Origin: JBBUX01 sp037445775 | GTDB taxonomy: Bacteria > Actinomycetota > Coriobacteriia > Anaerosomatales > PHET01 | Direction of reading: 5' to 3' | DNA length: 20,556 nucleotides | NCBI GenBank assembly: GCA_037445775.1 | Contig: JBBIJX010000029.1 | Location: forward strand, 1-20,556 | Shown: positions 1-7,345 of the stretch, one piece after another | Layout: every line of letters starts with the position of its first letter | Position numbering within the stretch: the stretch's first letter is position 1 | The notes under the pieces: model-generated | The model's database searches: none | Told to the model about the DNA's origin: nothing | What the model saw: the letters and a program-made list of their open reading frames with translations, nothing else | Made by a program: the position numbers and the translations under genes

Positions 1-85
1 CGATCGAGCGGGCGGCGACAGAGAGCAGGAGCACGGCGAACACCATCACGATGCTCGCGATGGCGGCGGTTCGGACTCTGGACAT
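1..85 (-). CDS. N-terminus of an exported protein, cut by the window edge
   Basis: An ATG at 85 opens a frame that runs without a stop to the left edge. The 28 visible residues begin MSRVRTAAIASIVMVFAVLL, with two arginines before a hydrophobic stretch that ends near SVAARS. This is a typical signal peptide or signal anchor. No strong Shine-Dalgarno sequence is seen; the nearest purine-rich stretch is GGGGGTG about 13 bases upstream. The mature protein lies outside the window, so no function can be given. It is transcribed in the same direction as the met operon, 151 bp downstream of metW. Confidence 0.5.
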   Translation of the reverse strand, partial: MSRVRTAAIASIVMVFAVLLLSVAARSI

Positions 86-236
86 GTGCGTCACTCAGCA
101 CCCCCGGGCAGGGTACACCACAGCACAGATATCGGTCTCCCGCAGACGGCACATGAGCTGTCCGGGCACGAAAGCGGCTGCGTGAGTGTCATATCGACTC
201 TGCGTGTACCCGTTTCACGCGCGGGCGACGACGGAA

Positions 237-860
237 CTACCGGGCTTGACGAACGACAGCTACCGCGGTGTCGGCAAGGAGGTTCGGCCAAATCCACACG
301 TGACGCGCCTCCGCCTCGGACCATCCACCCGTGACGAGCGGGATCTCGCGTTCCACTTCGCCGCCGTTGGCCGCGACGAAGTCGCGGAAGTCGCTGATCG
401 TCGTGTGGTGGATGTTCGGCGTGTCGTACCAGGAGTACGGGATCGAGCGCGAGACCGGCATGCGTCCACGAAACGCCAGGTAGCCGCGGACCCTCCAGTG
501 TCCGAAGTTCGGGAACGACACAACGCCGCGGGTGCCCACGCGCAGCATCTCGCGCAACACGAGCGCGGGCTTGCGTACCACCTGCAGCGTCTGCGACAGG
601 ACCACGACATCGAAGCTCGCGTCCGGGTAGGCCGCCAGCCCTTCGTCGAGGTCGGCCTCAACCACGGAGAGTCCGTGCCCGATGGCGGTCGCGATGTCGG
701 CGTGATCAAGCTCGATGCCGCGCACCGTGCAGCCGCGCTCATCGCGCAGATGCACCATGAGCGAGCCATCGCCGCACCCGAGGTCGAGTACGCGCGCACC
801 CTCAGGCACGATGCCGGTGATGAGGCGAAGGTCGCCTCTGAGCAGGTCCGCGGGGCTCAT
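237..860 (-). CDS. metW: MetW family methyltransferase-like protein
   Basis: The 207-residue protein is a class I SAM-dependent methyltransferase fold of the MetW family. The SAM-binding motif I is VLDLGCGDG at residues 24-32. The family-typical stretches VVEADLDEGL, FDVVVLSQTLQVV and VSFPNFGHWRVR follow, and the late SWYDTPNIHHTTISDF segment is characteristic. MetW is nearly always encoded next to metX and is known or suspected to support homoserine acylation in methionine synthesis. Its exact reaction is unsettled. The start ATG at 860 overlaps the metX stop in an ATGA arrangement, so translation is probably coupled. It is the last gene of metY-metX-metW. The length is normal for the family. 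Confidence 0.93.
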   Translation of the reverse strand: MSPADLLRGDLRLITGIVPEGARVLDLGCGDGSLMVHLRDERGCTVRGIELDHADIATAIGHGLSVVEADLDEGLAAYPDASFDVVVLSQTLQVVRKPALVLREMLRVGTRGVVSFPNFGHWRVRGYLAFRGRMPVSRSIPYSWYDTPNIHHTTISDFRDFVAANGGEVEREIPLVTGGWSEAEARHVWIWPNLLADTAVAVVRQAR

Positions 861-2134
861 GGCGCAGCCCCCTCACTCGGATCGCGCCCGGCGCGCCCAT
901 AGGCGTCCTTCAGGAACGGCTCGATGAAGCCGAACTGCGTCTCTGGCTCCAACAGGAACGCATCGTGGCCGTATGGCGACTGGATCTCCGCGAAGCTCAC
1001 CTCGGCATCGGCGCGTCGCAGGGCGTCCACGATCTCGAGACTCTGGTACGTGGGGAAGAGCCAGTCGCTCGAGAAGGACATGACGAGGAAACGCACAGGC
1101 GTTCCGGCGAGCGCGTCCGCCAGCGTGGGCGCCCCCTCGCTCAGGTCGAAGTAGTCCATCGCCTTGGTCATGTAGAGGTACGTGTTCGCGTCGAAGCGCT
1201 CGGTGAAGCGCTTGCCTTGGTAGGCAAGGTAGCTCTCCACCTCGAACTCGGTCTCAAAGCCGAACGCGTGCGCCTCGCGCCCGCGCAGCTTCCTGCCGAA
1301 CTTCTCGTGCATCGACTCGTCGGAGAGGTACGTGATGTGCCCGATCATGCGAGCGACCGCGAGTCCGTGCCTCGGGATGCACGTGTCGTAGTAGTCGCCG
1401 AAGCGAAACGCCGGGTCGCCCAGGATCGCGGTGCGACCGACCTCGTTGAACGCGATAGCCTGCGCCGCGAGGCGCCACGTCGTCGCTATCGCGATGCAAG
1501 TCGCGACCCGGTGCGGGTAGCGCTTTGCCCACGCGAGCGCCTGCATGCCGCCCATCGAGCCGCCTGAGACCGCGAGCAGCCGGTCGATGCCCAGGTGGTC
1601 AAGGAGCGCCGCCTGCACGTCGACCATGTCCTCGATCGTGACGACCGGGAAGGAGAGCCCGTAGGGGCGTCCGGTCTGCGGGTCGATGTCGCTCGGCCCG
1701 GTCGTACCGGAACACCCGCCCAGGACGTTTGCGCAGATGACGAAGTAGCGGTCGGTGTCGAACGCCTTGCCGGGACCCACGAACGGGTCCCACCACCCGG
1801 GACGTATCGCGGACGATGGTGCGGCGTCGGGGTCGCCGGTCGCGCTCTCGGGCGGGGACCAATCGTCCCCTTCCTCGGACGTCCATCCAAGCTCGCGCGC
1901 GTCGGCCTCGCGCCATCCGGCGACGTGCGCGTCACCAGAGAGCGCGTGGCACAGCAGGATCGCGTTGTCGCGGGCGGGCGACAGCGTCCCGAGCGTCTCG
2001 TAAGCGACGTCTACGCGCGGCAAGGTCACGCCGCCGGCGAGGCGCACATTCTCGAGCGTAAGCGTGTGCGCGGGAACCACGCCGACGCTGCCGACGTCGT
2101 CCCACGGGCGCGAGCTCTGTTCGGCGGAGATCAT
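857..2134 (-). CDS. metX: Homoserine O-acyltransferase MetX
   Basis: The 425-residue alpha/beta-hydrolase-fold enzyme transfers an acyl group (acetyl in most characterised MetX, succinyl in some) from CoA to the hydroxyl of L-homoserine. This is the first committed step of methionine synthesis. The nucleophile elbow VSGGSMGGMQAL places the catalytic Ser at about residue 193. Asp357 (SSDWLFP) and His390 (YGHDAFL) complete the triad. The CANVLGGCSGTTGPSDIDP stretch is family-typical. An acidic, proline-rich insertion at about residues 83-112 makes it longer than most MetX proteins. The ATG abuts the metY stop (TAG then ATG, no gap) and the gene ends overlapping metW. Acetyl versus succinyl specificity cannot be read with confidence here. 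Confidence 0.95.
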   Translation of the reverse strand: MISAEQSSRPWDDVGSVGVVPAHTLTLENVRLAGGVTLPRVDVAYETLGTLSPARDNAILLCHALSGDAHVAGWREADARELGWTSEEGDDWSPPESATGDPDAAPSSAIRPGWWDPFVGPGKAFDTDRYFVICANVLGGCSGTTGPSDIDPQTGRPYGLSFPVVTIEDMVDVQAALLDHLGIDRLLAVSGGSMGGMQALAWAKRYPHRVATCIAIATTWRLAAQAIAFNEVGRTAILGDPAFRFGDYYDTCIPRHGLAVARMIGHITYLSDESMHEKFGRKLRGREAHAFGFETEFEVESYLAYQGKRFTERFDANTYLYMTKAMDYFDLSEGAPTLADALAGTPVRFLVMSFSSDWLFPTYQSLEIVDALRRADAEVSFAEIQSPYGHDAFLLEPETQFGFIEPFLKDAYGRAGRDPSEGAAP

Positions 2135-3439
2135 CTAAGCACGCGCCAGCGCCTGTTCGAGATCCGCGAGGATGTCCTCGACGTTCTCGATGCCCACGGA
2201 CAGGCGCACGAAATCCGGGCCGATACCAGCGCGCACCAGCTCGTCTTCGGAGAGTTGGGAGTGCGTCGTCGACGCCGGATGGATGATGAGCGACTTGGCG
2301 TCACCAACGTTGGCCAGGTGGCTGAAGAGCTCGACCGAATCGATGAGCTTCTTCCCGGCCTCGAGGCCACCCTTCACGCCGAAGGCCACAACGCCTCCGT
2401 AGCCGTTCGCGAGGTAGCGGTCGGCGTTCGCCTTCGTGGGGTGTGAGTCCAGCCCCGGATACGCCACCCAGCCCACCTTGGGATGCGTCTCGAGGTGACG
2501 AGCGACCGCGAGTGCGTTGTCGCTGTGGCGCTGGACGCGTAGCGAAAGCGTCTCGACCCCCAGCAGGAACTGCTGCGCGTTGAACGGCGAGAGCGAGGCC
2601 CCCAGGTCACGCAGCAGGTTCACGCGCGCTCGGATGGCGAAGGCGACGTTGCCGAGTCCGGGAAAGTCGCCGAAGACGTCCCAGAACTTCAGGCCGTGGT
2701 AGCTCTCGTCCGGCTCGGTGTAGTAGGGATGGCGTCCGCCGCCCCAGTCAAACGTGCCCGCGTCGACGAGAATCCCGCCGATCGACGTGCCGTGCCCACC
2801 CAGCCACTTCGTGAGTGACTCCACGACGACCGCGGCGCCGTGCTCGGCCGGGCGGCAGAGGTATGGGGTCGCGAAGGTGTTGTCGACGAAGAGCGGGATG
2901 TTGAGCGAGCGCCCGGCATCGGCGAGGCCGGCGAGATCGGGCACGTCGAGGCGCGGATTGCCGATCGTCTCAACGAACCACGCCTTCGTGGTCGCGTCGC
3001 TCGCTGCCGCGAAACCCTCGGTGTCGGTCGTCTCGACGAAGCGGACCTCGATGCCGAGGCGCCGGAACGTGTGCAGGAAGATGTTCCATGTGCCTCCGTA
3101 GAGCGACGTCGACGCGACGATGCTGTCGCCTGCGCCCGCGACGTTGAGTAGGCCCAGGACCTCGGCTGCATGTCCGCTCGAGACCGCGAGCGCCGCAGAG
3201 CCTCCGTGAAGCCCAGCTATGCGCTGCTCAAGCACGTCGTTCGTCGGGTTCATGATCCGCGAGTAGATGTTGCCGAACGCCCGCAGGCCGAAGAGGTCGG
3301 CCGCGTGGTCAGTGTCCTTGAAGTTGTACGCGACCGTCTGGTAGATGGGTACGGCGCGCGAGCCGGTGGTGGGATCGGGCGCGGCGCCGCCGTGGACAGC
3401 ACGCGTGTCGAAACCGGGGGTGCGGGTGGAGTCGCTCAT
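2135..3439 (-). CDS. metY: O-acetylhomoserine sulfhydrylase (PLP enzyme)
   Basis: The 434-residue protein belongs to the Cys/Met-metabolism PLP family, MetY branch. It converts O-acyl-L-homoserine plus sulfide to L-homocysteine in the cytoplasm. Visible signatures are the phosphate-contacting IYSRIMNPTNDVLEQRIAGL (from about residue 58), SLYGGTWN near 112, VDNTFATPYL near 185 and the Schiff-base lysine Lys211 in SLTKWLGGHGTSIGG. Length is typical for MetY and longer than cystathionine gamma-synthase (about 380). I chose ATG 3439 because homology begins at GFDTRAVHGG and a modest SD (AAAGG, 3450-3454) lies upstream. The open frame extends further up but would run through the leader region in another frame. 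It is the first enzyme gene of the met operon, downstream of the Met-rich leader. Confidence 0.95.
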   Translation of the reverse strand: MSDSTRTPGFDTRAVHGGAAPDPTTGSRAVPIYQTVAYNFKDTDHAADLFGLRAFGNIYSRIMNPTNDVLEQRIAGLHGGSAALAVSSGHAAEVLGLLNVAGAGDSIVASTSLYGGTWNIFLHTFRRLGIEVRFVETTDTEGFAAASDATTKAWFVETIGNPRLDVPDLAGLADAGRSLNIPLFVDNTFATPYLCRPAEHGAAVVVESLTKWLGGHGTSIGGILVDAGTFDWGGGRHPYYTEPDESYHGLKFWDVFGDFPGLGNVAFAIRARVNLLRDLGASLSPFNAQQFLLGVETLSLRVQRHSDNALAVARHLETHPKVGWVAYPGLDSHPTKANADRYLANGYGGVVAFGVKGGLEAGKKLIDSVELFSHLANVGDAKSLIIHPASTTHSQLSEDELVRAGIGPDFVRLSVGIENVEDILADLEQALARA

Positions 3440-3489
3440 GGTCTCACGCCTTTCGGAGTCTGAGGTGATGGTATGATTCCCGACCGTCG

Positions 3490-3594
3490 TTACGGCCGAA
3501 CGAGAGCCGCCCAGGTCCGGCGCACGCGCCGAGAAGACCCGGGCCGGGTCATCATCATGCCCATCATCGTCAGAGCAGCCGAGATGCGTGCCAT
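3490..3594 (-). CDS. Met-rich leader peptide of the metYXW operon (candidate attenuator)
   Basis: A 34-codon frame starts at ATG 3594 and stops with TAA at 3490, 50 bp before metY. It has a strong SD region (AAAGGAGG, 3610-3617, and GAGGA nearer the start). Residues 10-15 read MMGMMM, so five of six codons are Met, in a peptide with basic residues after them. The Met codons span 3550-3567. Immediately downstream come three hairpins: 3536-3550 (GACCCG/CGGGTC), 3518-3531 (CGGCGC/GCGCCG) and 3482-3497 (six pairs with one G-U, loop AACG). Runs of codons for the operon's end product are the hallmark of ribosome-mediated attenuation. No U-tract follows the hairpins, so control could be by Rho or by metY translation. 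This is inference from position and codon content. Confidence 0.6.
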   Translation of the reverse strand: MARISAALTMMGMMMTRPGSSRRVRRTWAALVRP

Positions 3595-3665
3595 GATCGC
3601 TTCCTCGCACCTCCTTTCGAACGGTTCGGCGCCGTTGGGGGGACGGCGCGCGTCAGGTTCCGTGC

Positions 3666-3694
3666 AGTCTAGGGTGCTCGTTGGTGGTGCGCAA
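3666..3694 (-). promoter_or_regulatory. Promoter of the met operon
   Basis: On the - strand TTGCGC (3689-3694) and TAGACT (3666-3671) are separated by exactly 17 bases, a sigma-70/SigA-type arrangement. The predicted start near 3659 gives a leader transcript of about 220 nt containing the Met-rich peptide before metY. No SAM riboswitch or T-box core was recognised in this leader. Confidence 0.5.
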
Positions 3695-3845
3695 GGGCCG
3701 ATTCCGCACCAACCGGGTGAGCGACACGTACGCGCCGGCCAGCGGCGACTCACGAGCGCGATACGTCCGGGATGACTCATGGAGTACGCTTCGTGACACG
3801 CACGAGCGCCTGCAAGGAGGAGTTCCTGACCGTGAGGAGCACGCC

Positions 3846-4427
3846 ATGAAGAAGCGGATCGGTCCCGTCGAGCGCATCTTCCCCATGCCCTGTCCGCTTG
3901 TGGTAGGCGGCACGATGGAGGAGGCCGACGCGCTCGCCGTCGCTTGGATCAACGTGGTGGCCTCAACGCCGCCCACGATCGCGATGGGGCTGCGGGAGAG
4001 CCGCCACACCCTCGAACTGATCCGCCGCACGGGCACCTTCACGGTCAACATCCCCCGTGCCGAACAAGCCGCCCTCGTCGACTACTGCGGCATCACGAGC
4101 GGGCGCTCGGCCGACAAGTTCGCCGCGACCGGACTCACACTCGCGCCTGCGGCGGTCGTCGAGGCTCCGCTCATCGCCGAGTGCCCCTACAACGTCGAGT
4201 GCCGCGTCACCGACCAGGTCGAGGTGGGCTCGTACCGTGTCGTGTTCGGCGAGATCGTCGAGTGTCACGCGGATGAGGAGATCCTTCGCGACCCCGACGG
4301 CGACCTCATCGACGTCGCGGCGCTCGACCCGCTCGTCTACATCGCCGGCTCGCGGGAGTACCGTCGCCTAGGCGAGAAGGTCGCCGACGCGTTCGCCATC
4401 GGGCGCACCGTTCACACCGAGGACTGA
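3846..4427 (+). CDS. Flavin reductase-like, FMN-binding split-barrel protein
   Basis: The 193-residue protein matches the flavin reductase-like (COG1853-type) family. The N-terminal PMPCPLVVGGTMEEADALAV, the core WINVVASTPPTIAMGLRESRHT and the FTVNIPRAEQA stretch are typical of this flavin-binding split barrel. These proteins bind FMN and reduce it with NAD(P)H or act as flavoproteins in anaerobes; the substrate cannot be read here. Start ATG 3846 has GAGGAG seven bases upstream. A stronger AAGGAGGAG lies about 20 bases further up, followed by a five-codon GTG mini-frame that ends overlapping the start. The gene diverges from the met operon. Upstream promoter elements are not clear. Confidence 0.85.
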   Translation: MKKRIGPVERIFPMPCPLVVGGTMEEADALAVAWINVVASTPPTIAMGLRESRHTLELIRRTGTFTVNIPRAEQAALVDYCGITSGRSADKFAATGLTLAPAAVVEAPLIAECPYNVECRVTDQVEVGSYRVVFGEIVECHADEEILRDPDGDLIDVAALDPLVYIAGSREYRRLGEKVADAFAIGRTVHTED

Positions 4428-4479
4428 GCCGCAGGCGGGGCGTTCGCGTGCGCGGGGCGAGGGTCCCGCCCGGCTGCGC

Positions 4480-4494
4480 TATCCTGCTCACATG
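4480..4494 (+). promoter_or_regulatory. -10 element placing the transcript start at the next ATG
   Basis: TATCCT (4480-4485), preceded by GGCTGCGC, lies six bases before the ATG at 4492. Transcription from this -10 would start at or within a base or two of the ATG, and no Shine-Dalgarno sequence exists in front of it. Leaderless mRNAs are common in Actinomycetota. No clear -35 hexamer was seen. Confidence 0.4.
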
Positions 4495-4887
4495 CCTCAA
4501 GAGCTCATCGTGCCCGCAGTCATCATGTCGCTCGCGTTCGTCTTCTACACGACTGGCGTGTGGGCGGAACGTGCGGTGCGCGAATTGACGGCATGGCATG
4601 TCGCGGCATTCTGGCTCGGCATCGTCTGCGACAGCGTCGCCACGCACATGATGCTTCAGATGCTGCTCGCTCGCGGAGGCGTGCGCGACTGGACGCACAC
4701 GCTCACCGGAGGGGCAGCACTCGGGCTCATGCTGATCCATGCGGTCTGGGCGACATGGACGCTGCTCAGGGGAGACGAGGCCGCCAGGCGCGGCTTCCAC
4801 CGCTACAGCGTCGCCGTGTGGGCGGTGTGGCTCGTGCCCTATCTGGGCGGCATGATCGCGGGTATCGAGCGCGGCACGGGCGCCTGA
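4492..4887 (+). CDS. Four-helix membrane protein, HsmA/TIGR03987-like
   Basis: The 131-residue protein has four predicted membrane helices at about residues 3-24, 35-60, 70-93 and 104-125, joined by short loops. Helices carry His36, His52, His83 and His103, which could bind haem or metal. Size, topology and motifs such as HTLTGGAALGLMLIHAVWA resemble the TIGR03987/HsmA family of small membrane proteins, for which a link to haem stress has been proposed. That assignment is from memory and only moderately sure. Its promoter appears to give a leaderless mRNA. It converges on the exported OB-fold-like gene, with only 21 bp between stops. Confidence 0.7.
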   Translation: MPQELIVPAVIMSLAFVFYTTGVWAERAVRELTAWHVAAFWLGIVCDSVATHMMLQMLLARGGVRDWTHTLTGGAALGLMLIHAVWATWTLLRGDEAARRGFHRYSVAVWAVWLVPYLGGMIAGIERGTGA

Positions 4888-4908
4888 AGCTCCGCGCCTG
4901 AAGACCCG

Positions 4909-5424
4909 CTACCCCGCGTCGAACTTGCGGCGCATGCGCCGCTGCAACGCGACCGCGACAGCCGCCAGCGCGAACAGCGCCATACTGATCGCAAGCTGCC
5001 AGACGCTCGGCGGGTCCGCGTACTCCGACCCCTCGTCGAGCACCTCCACACTCACAGCATGCACGTCGAGGTCGCCCCCGTGCTCGTCGCACGCGACGTT
5101 GAAGACGCCCTCGATCTCGAGGGTCGAGCCGATTCGACGATACCGGCCAAGGCGCGGGATCGTCTCAGCGGTCGCGCGATCCATCACGACGCCGACCGCG
5201 GTCCCGCCCGAGAGCACGTGGACCCAGACGGTCTCCTCGTCTGCGCGCAGCACGTCTCCGATAGCCTCGCCGCGAAGGCGGATGTTGTGGCCGTCGAGAT
5301 CCGAACCACGAGCCACGAGATCGGCGACGACCATTGGCTGCGCGATGGCAGGCCTGCACCCGAAGGCTAGCGCTACCGCGCACGCGACACACAGCACGCG
5401 GCTTCTGGACGTTACCGCGCTCAC
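4909..5424 (-). CDS. Exported OB-fold-like protein with C-terminal membrane anchor, coupled to TrkH
   Basis: The GTG at 5424 overlaps the trkH stop (GTGA), giving 171 residues. Residues 8-28 form a signal peptide ending AIA before Gln29. Residues 32-130 are rich in beta-strand patterns (DGHNIRLRGEAIGDVLR, TVWVHVLSGGTAVGVVM, STLEIEGVFNVACDEHGGDL) that resemble an OB-like barrel. A membrane helix at 141-160 is followed by the basic tail RRMRRKF. The topology suggests an extracytoplasmic domain tethered by its C-terminus. I do not recognise a named family. The overlap implies co-expression with TrkH, so an accessory role in potassium uptake is possible but unproven. Starts further upstream lie inside trkH and lack a ribosome binding site. 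Confidence 0.75.
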   Translation of the reverse strand: MSAVTSRSRVLCVACAVALAFGCRPAIAQPMVVADLVARGSDLDGHNIRLRGEAIGDVLRADEETVWVHVLSGGTAVGVVMDRATAETIPRLGRYRRIGSTLEIEGVFNVACDEHGGDLDVHAVSVEVLDEGSEYADPPSVWQLAISMALFALAAVAVALQRRMRRKFDAG

Positions 5425-6935
5425 CGCACGATCCGCTTCGGCCGGAGCGAGATCACGATCGCGAACCCAAGCGCCATGAGCGTGAAGAACTCGAGCCGGC
5501 CCGCCCACATCAGCACCATGTACGTCACCTTGAGGCCCGTCGGCATCGTCGGGGAGGTGATCCCGGTGGACAGTCCCACGTTCGCTGTGGCCGAGATCGA
5601 CTCGAACAGCGCCGCGTCGAGGTTGTAGCCGTACGCGGCACCTATGAGGCCGCCGGCGAGATACGTCGCGATGTAGATGACGAAGACCGTGAGCGCCGTC
5701 GAGACGAGCTGCGGCGTGAGTTCGCGGTCAGTGAGGTGATGGAAACTGGTGCGGACCGCCGCGCTGTCCGGGGAGAGCATGCGACGCACCTCAAGCAGGA
5801 TCGACTTCAGGATGACTCCCACACGCAGCGACTTGATGCCACCGGCGGTCGACGAGACCATGCCGCCGAACGCCATCGCGAGGATCACCGCGAAGAACGC
5901 GACCGAGCCGAGATCCTTCCACTGGCCCGCATAGAGCGTCTGGTGCCCAGTGCCGGTGTTCGCCGAGATGATGTGATACAGACCCTTTCGCAGTAGCTCC
6001 GAGTTCGCGGAGTAGAAGTGCGTCGCGGCAAGCCCCGCGCCTGCGAAGCCGGCGAGGACGGCCATGTTGCCGAAGAGCGTACGCGCCTCGATGTTCTTGA
6101 AGATCTCGCGGTAGTCACCACGCCACAGGTCGGCGTGCAAGTTGAAGTTCATCGCGCCCGCGAGCATGAGGAAGACGGTCAGTAGCTCGAAGACGCCCGA
6201 GCGGTAGTACATGGTGCTGAGCGACTGGGGCGCGAACCCGCCGGTGTCGTAGGCGGCGACCGTGATCCAGAACGCGTGCAGCCCGGCCCGGCTGAAAGCC
6301 ATGCCCTGAACCAAGTTCGCGACGCCCAGCACCACGGTCCCCACGAGCACCCAGATCGCCGTGACGACCCAGATGAAGCGAGCGGAGTGCACCACGTTCG
6401 GCAGGATGCGCTCATCGCGCCCCTCGGCGAGGTAGAGCGAGAACGCACCTCCCCCTTTGAGGCCCACGGCGAGCGAGACCGCCGCAACGATGATGCCCTG
6501 TCCGCCGATCAGGTGCGTGAGGTGGCGCCACATGTTGTGCGAGTGCGCCATGTGGTCGAGGTCCTGCACGAGCGTAAGCCCTGACGTGGTCAGTCCCGAG
6601 ACCGTCTCGAACGCTGCGTCCAGATAGCCAGCGTAGTTTCCGGAGAGAGCTAGCGGCACAGCGGCCACCGCAGAGGCGATGAGCCACGCGAGCGGTGAGA
6701 TCAGGAACGCCTGCCGGTGACTGATCGCGGGCCTCGTGACGTCGGCGAGCATCAGAAGCGTGCCGAGCGCGCACGCGACCGCGATTCCCACGAGGTAGTC
6801 GAGCGCCGGATTCCACTCGCCGAACAAGGCCGCCGTGACCAGCGGCACGCTCATCGCGAACCCCAGGCCGATCGTGAGCACGCCGAGGTAGTGCGTGATG
6901 GCACGCACCTCGCGAAGCGTCAGCGGAATCCACAT
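5421..6935 (-). CDS. trkH: TrkH-type potassium uptake membrane protein
   Basis: The 504-residue polytopic protein is a TrkH/KtrB superfamily potassium channel subunit. The four pseudo-repeated P-loops that build the filter are visible: ETVSGLTTSGLTLV, VAAYDTGGFAPQS, ISANTGTGHQT and ESISATANVGLSTG. The sequence GGMVSSTAGGIKSLRVG after the third is strongly family-specific. Such channels work with a cytoplasmic nucleotide-binding TrkA/KtrA ring; none is encoded here. The start follows the upstream 42-residue peptide by only three bases after its stop (TAG CGC ATG). The SD-like GGTGAG lies within the end of that peptide, so translation is probably coupled. The downstream exported protein overlaps its stop. 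Confidence 0.95.
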   Translation of the reverse strand: MWIPLTLREVRAITHYLGVLTIGLGFAMSVPLVTAALFGEWNPALDYLVGIAVACALGTLLMLADVTRPAISHRQAFLISPLAWLIASAVAAVPLALSGNYAGYLDAAFETVSGLTTSGLTLVQDLDHMAHSHNMWRHLTHLIGGQGIIVAAVSLAVGLKGGGAFSLYLAEGRDERILPNVVHSARFIWVVTAIWVLVGTVVLGVANLVQGMAFSRAGLHAFWITVAAYDTGGFAPQSLSTMYYRSGVFELLTVFLMLAGAMNFNLHADLWRGDYREIFKNIEARTLFGNMAVLAGFAGAGLAATHFYSANSELLRKGLYHIISANTGTGHQTLYAGQWKDLGSVAFFAVILAMAFGGMVSSTAGGIKSLRVGVILKSILLEVRRMLSPDSAAVRTSFHHLTDRELTPQLVSTALTVFVIYIATYLAGGLIGAAYGYNLDAALFESISATANVGLSTGITSPTMPTGLKVTYMVLMWAGRLEFFTLMALGFAIVISLRPKRIVR

Positions 6936-6938
6936 GCG

Positions 6939-7067
6939 CTATCTCACCCAGAGACCCGCGAGCAGGGTGACGACGACGAGCAGCGCGATCACCGCTGCAA
7001 ACACCGCGATCTCGATGCCGAGTCCTCCCATGAGGTGCCGATAGGGGTTGTGGTACCTTCGCTCCAC
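6939..7067 (-). CDS. 42-residue single-span membrane peptide upstream of trkH
   Basis: A GTG at 7067 with SD GGGAG eight bases upstream opens a 42-codon frame. Residues 1-12 are polar and basic (MERRYHNPYRHL). Residues 17-40 are a continuous hydrophobic helix (IGIEIAVFAAVI-like, then LLVVVTLLAGLW), ending in Val-Arg. An internal ATG at 7031 would give 30 residues. It stops with TAG at 6939, three bases before the trkH ATG. The layout recalls KdpF, the 29-residue peptide of the KdpFABC potassium pump, but no sequence homology is claimed. A possible -10 (TATCGT) lies about 45 bases upstream. Small size alone explains why automatic annotation could miss it. Confidence 0.55.
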   Translation of the reverse strand: MERRYHNPYRHLMGGLGIEIAVFAAVIALLVVVTLLAGLWVR

Positions 7068-7345
7068 CCGGTGCTCTCCCGCCCGTTCAGCGACGAGTCC
7101 GACGCGAAGGACGATAGCATCACGCCCGCCCGGTGTCGCCCACGGACTGTGCAGTCAAACGCACCGGCTGCTCGGGGACGACTGGCTCGGCGCGCGGCGA
7201 CGGCGGCTTCGTCGCGAACGTGAGGGCGCCCGAGGGCGAACGGTCGCACGCTCGAGCACGCATTTGCTTCCAGCAACGCTCGTGGTGCTCGCAGCCTACA
7301 GCACCAGACCCGGGCCTCACGTCTCGGGTGCGGTCGGATGCGTGA
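7068..7345. other. Intergenic stretch with no gene seen
   Basis: The 278 bp between hsp20 and the trkH-linked peptide contain open frames on both strands, but none has a credible ribosome binding site or recognisable protein. A weak hairpin (ACCCG/CGGGT around 7308-7331) could end hsp20 transcription. The trkH promoter probably lies near 7110-7130 (TATCGT on the - strand, no clear -35). I looked for a c-di-AMP riboswitch ahead of trkH and saw none. Confidence 0.4.

Noticed and set aside
3440..3694. SAM riboswitch or T-box in the met leader
   Set aside because: No SAM-I or SAM-II core, no T-box AGGGTGG-type sequence and no terminator with a U-tract; the Met-rich frame explains the leader better.
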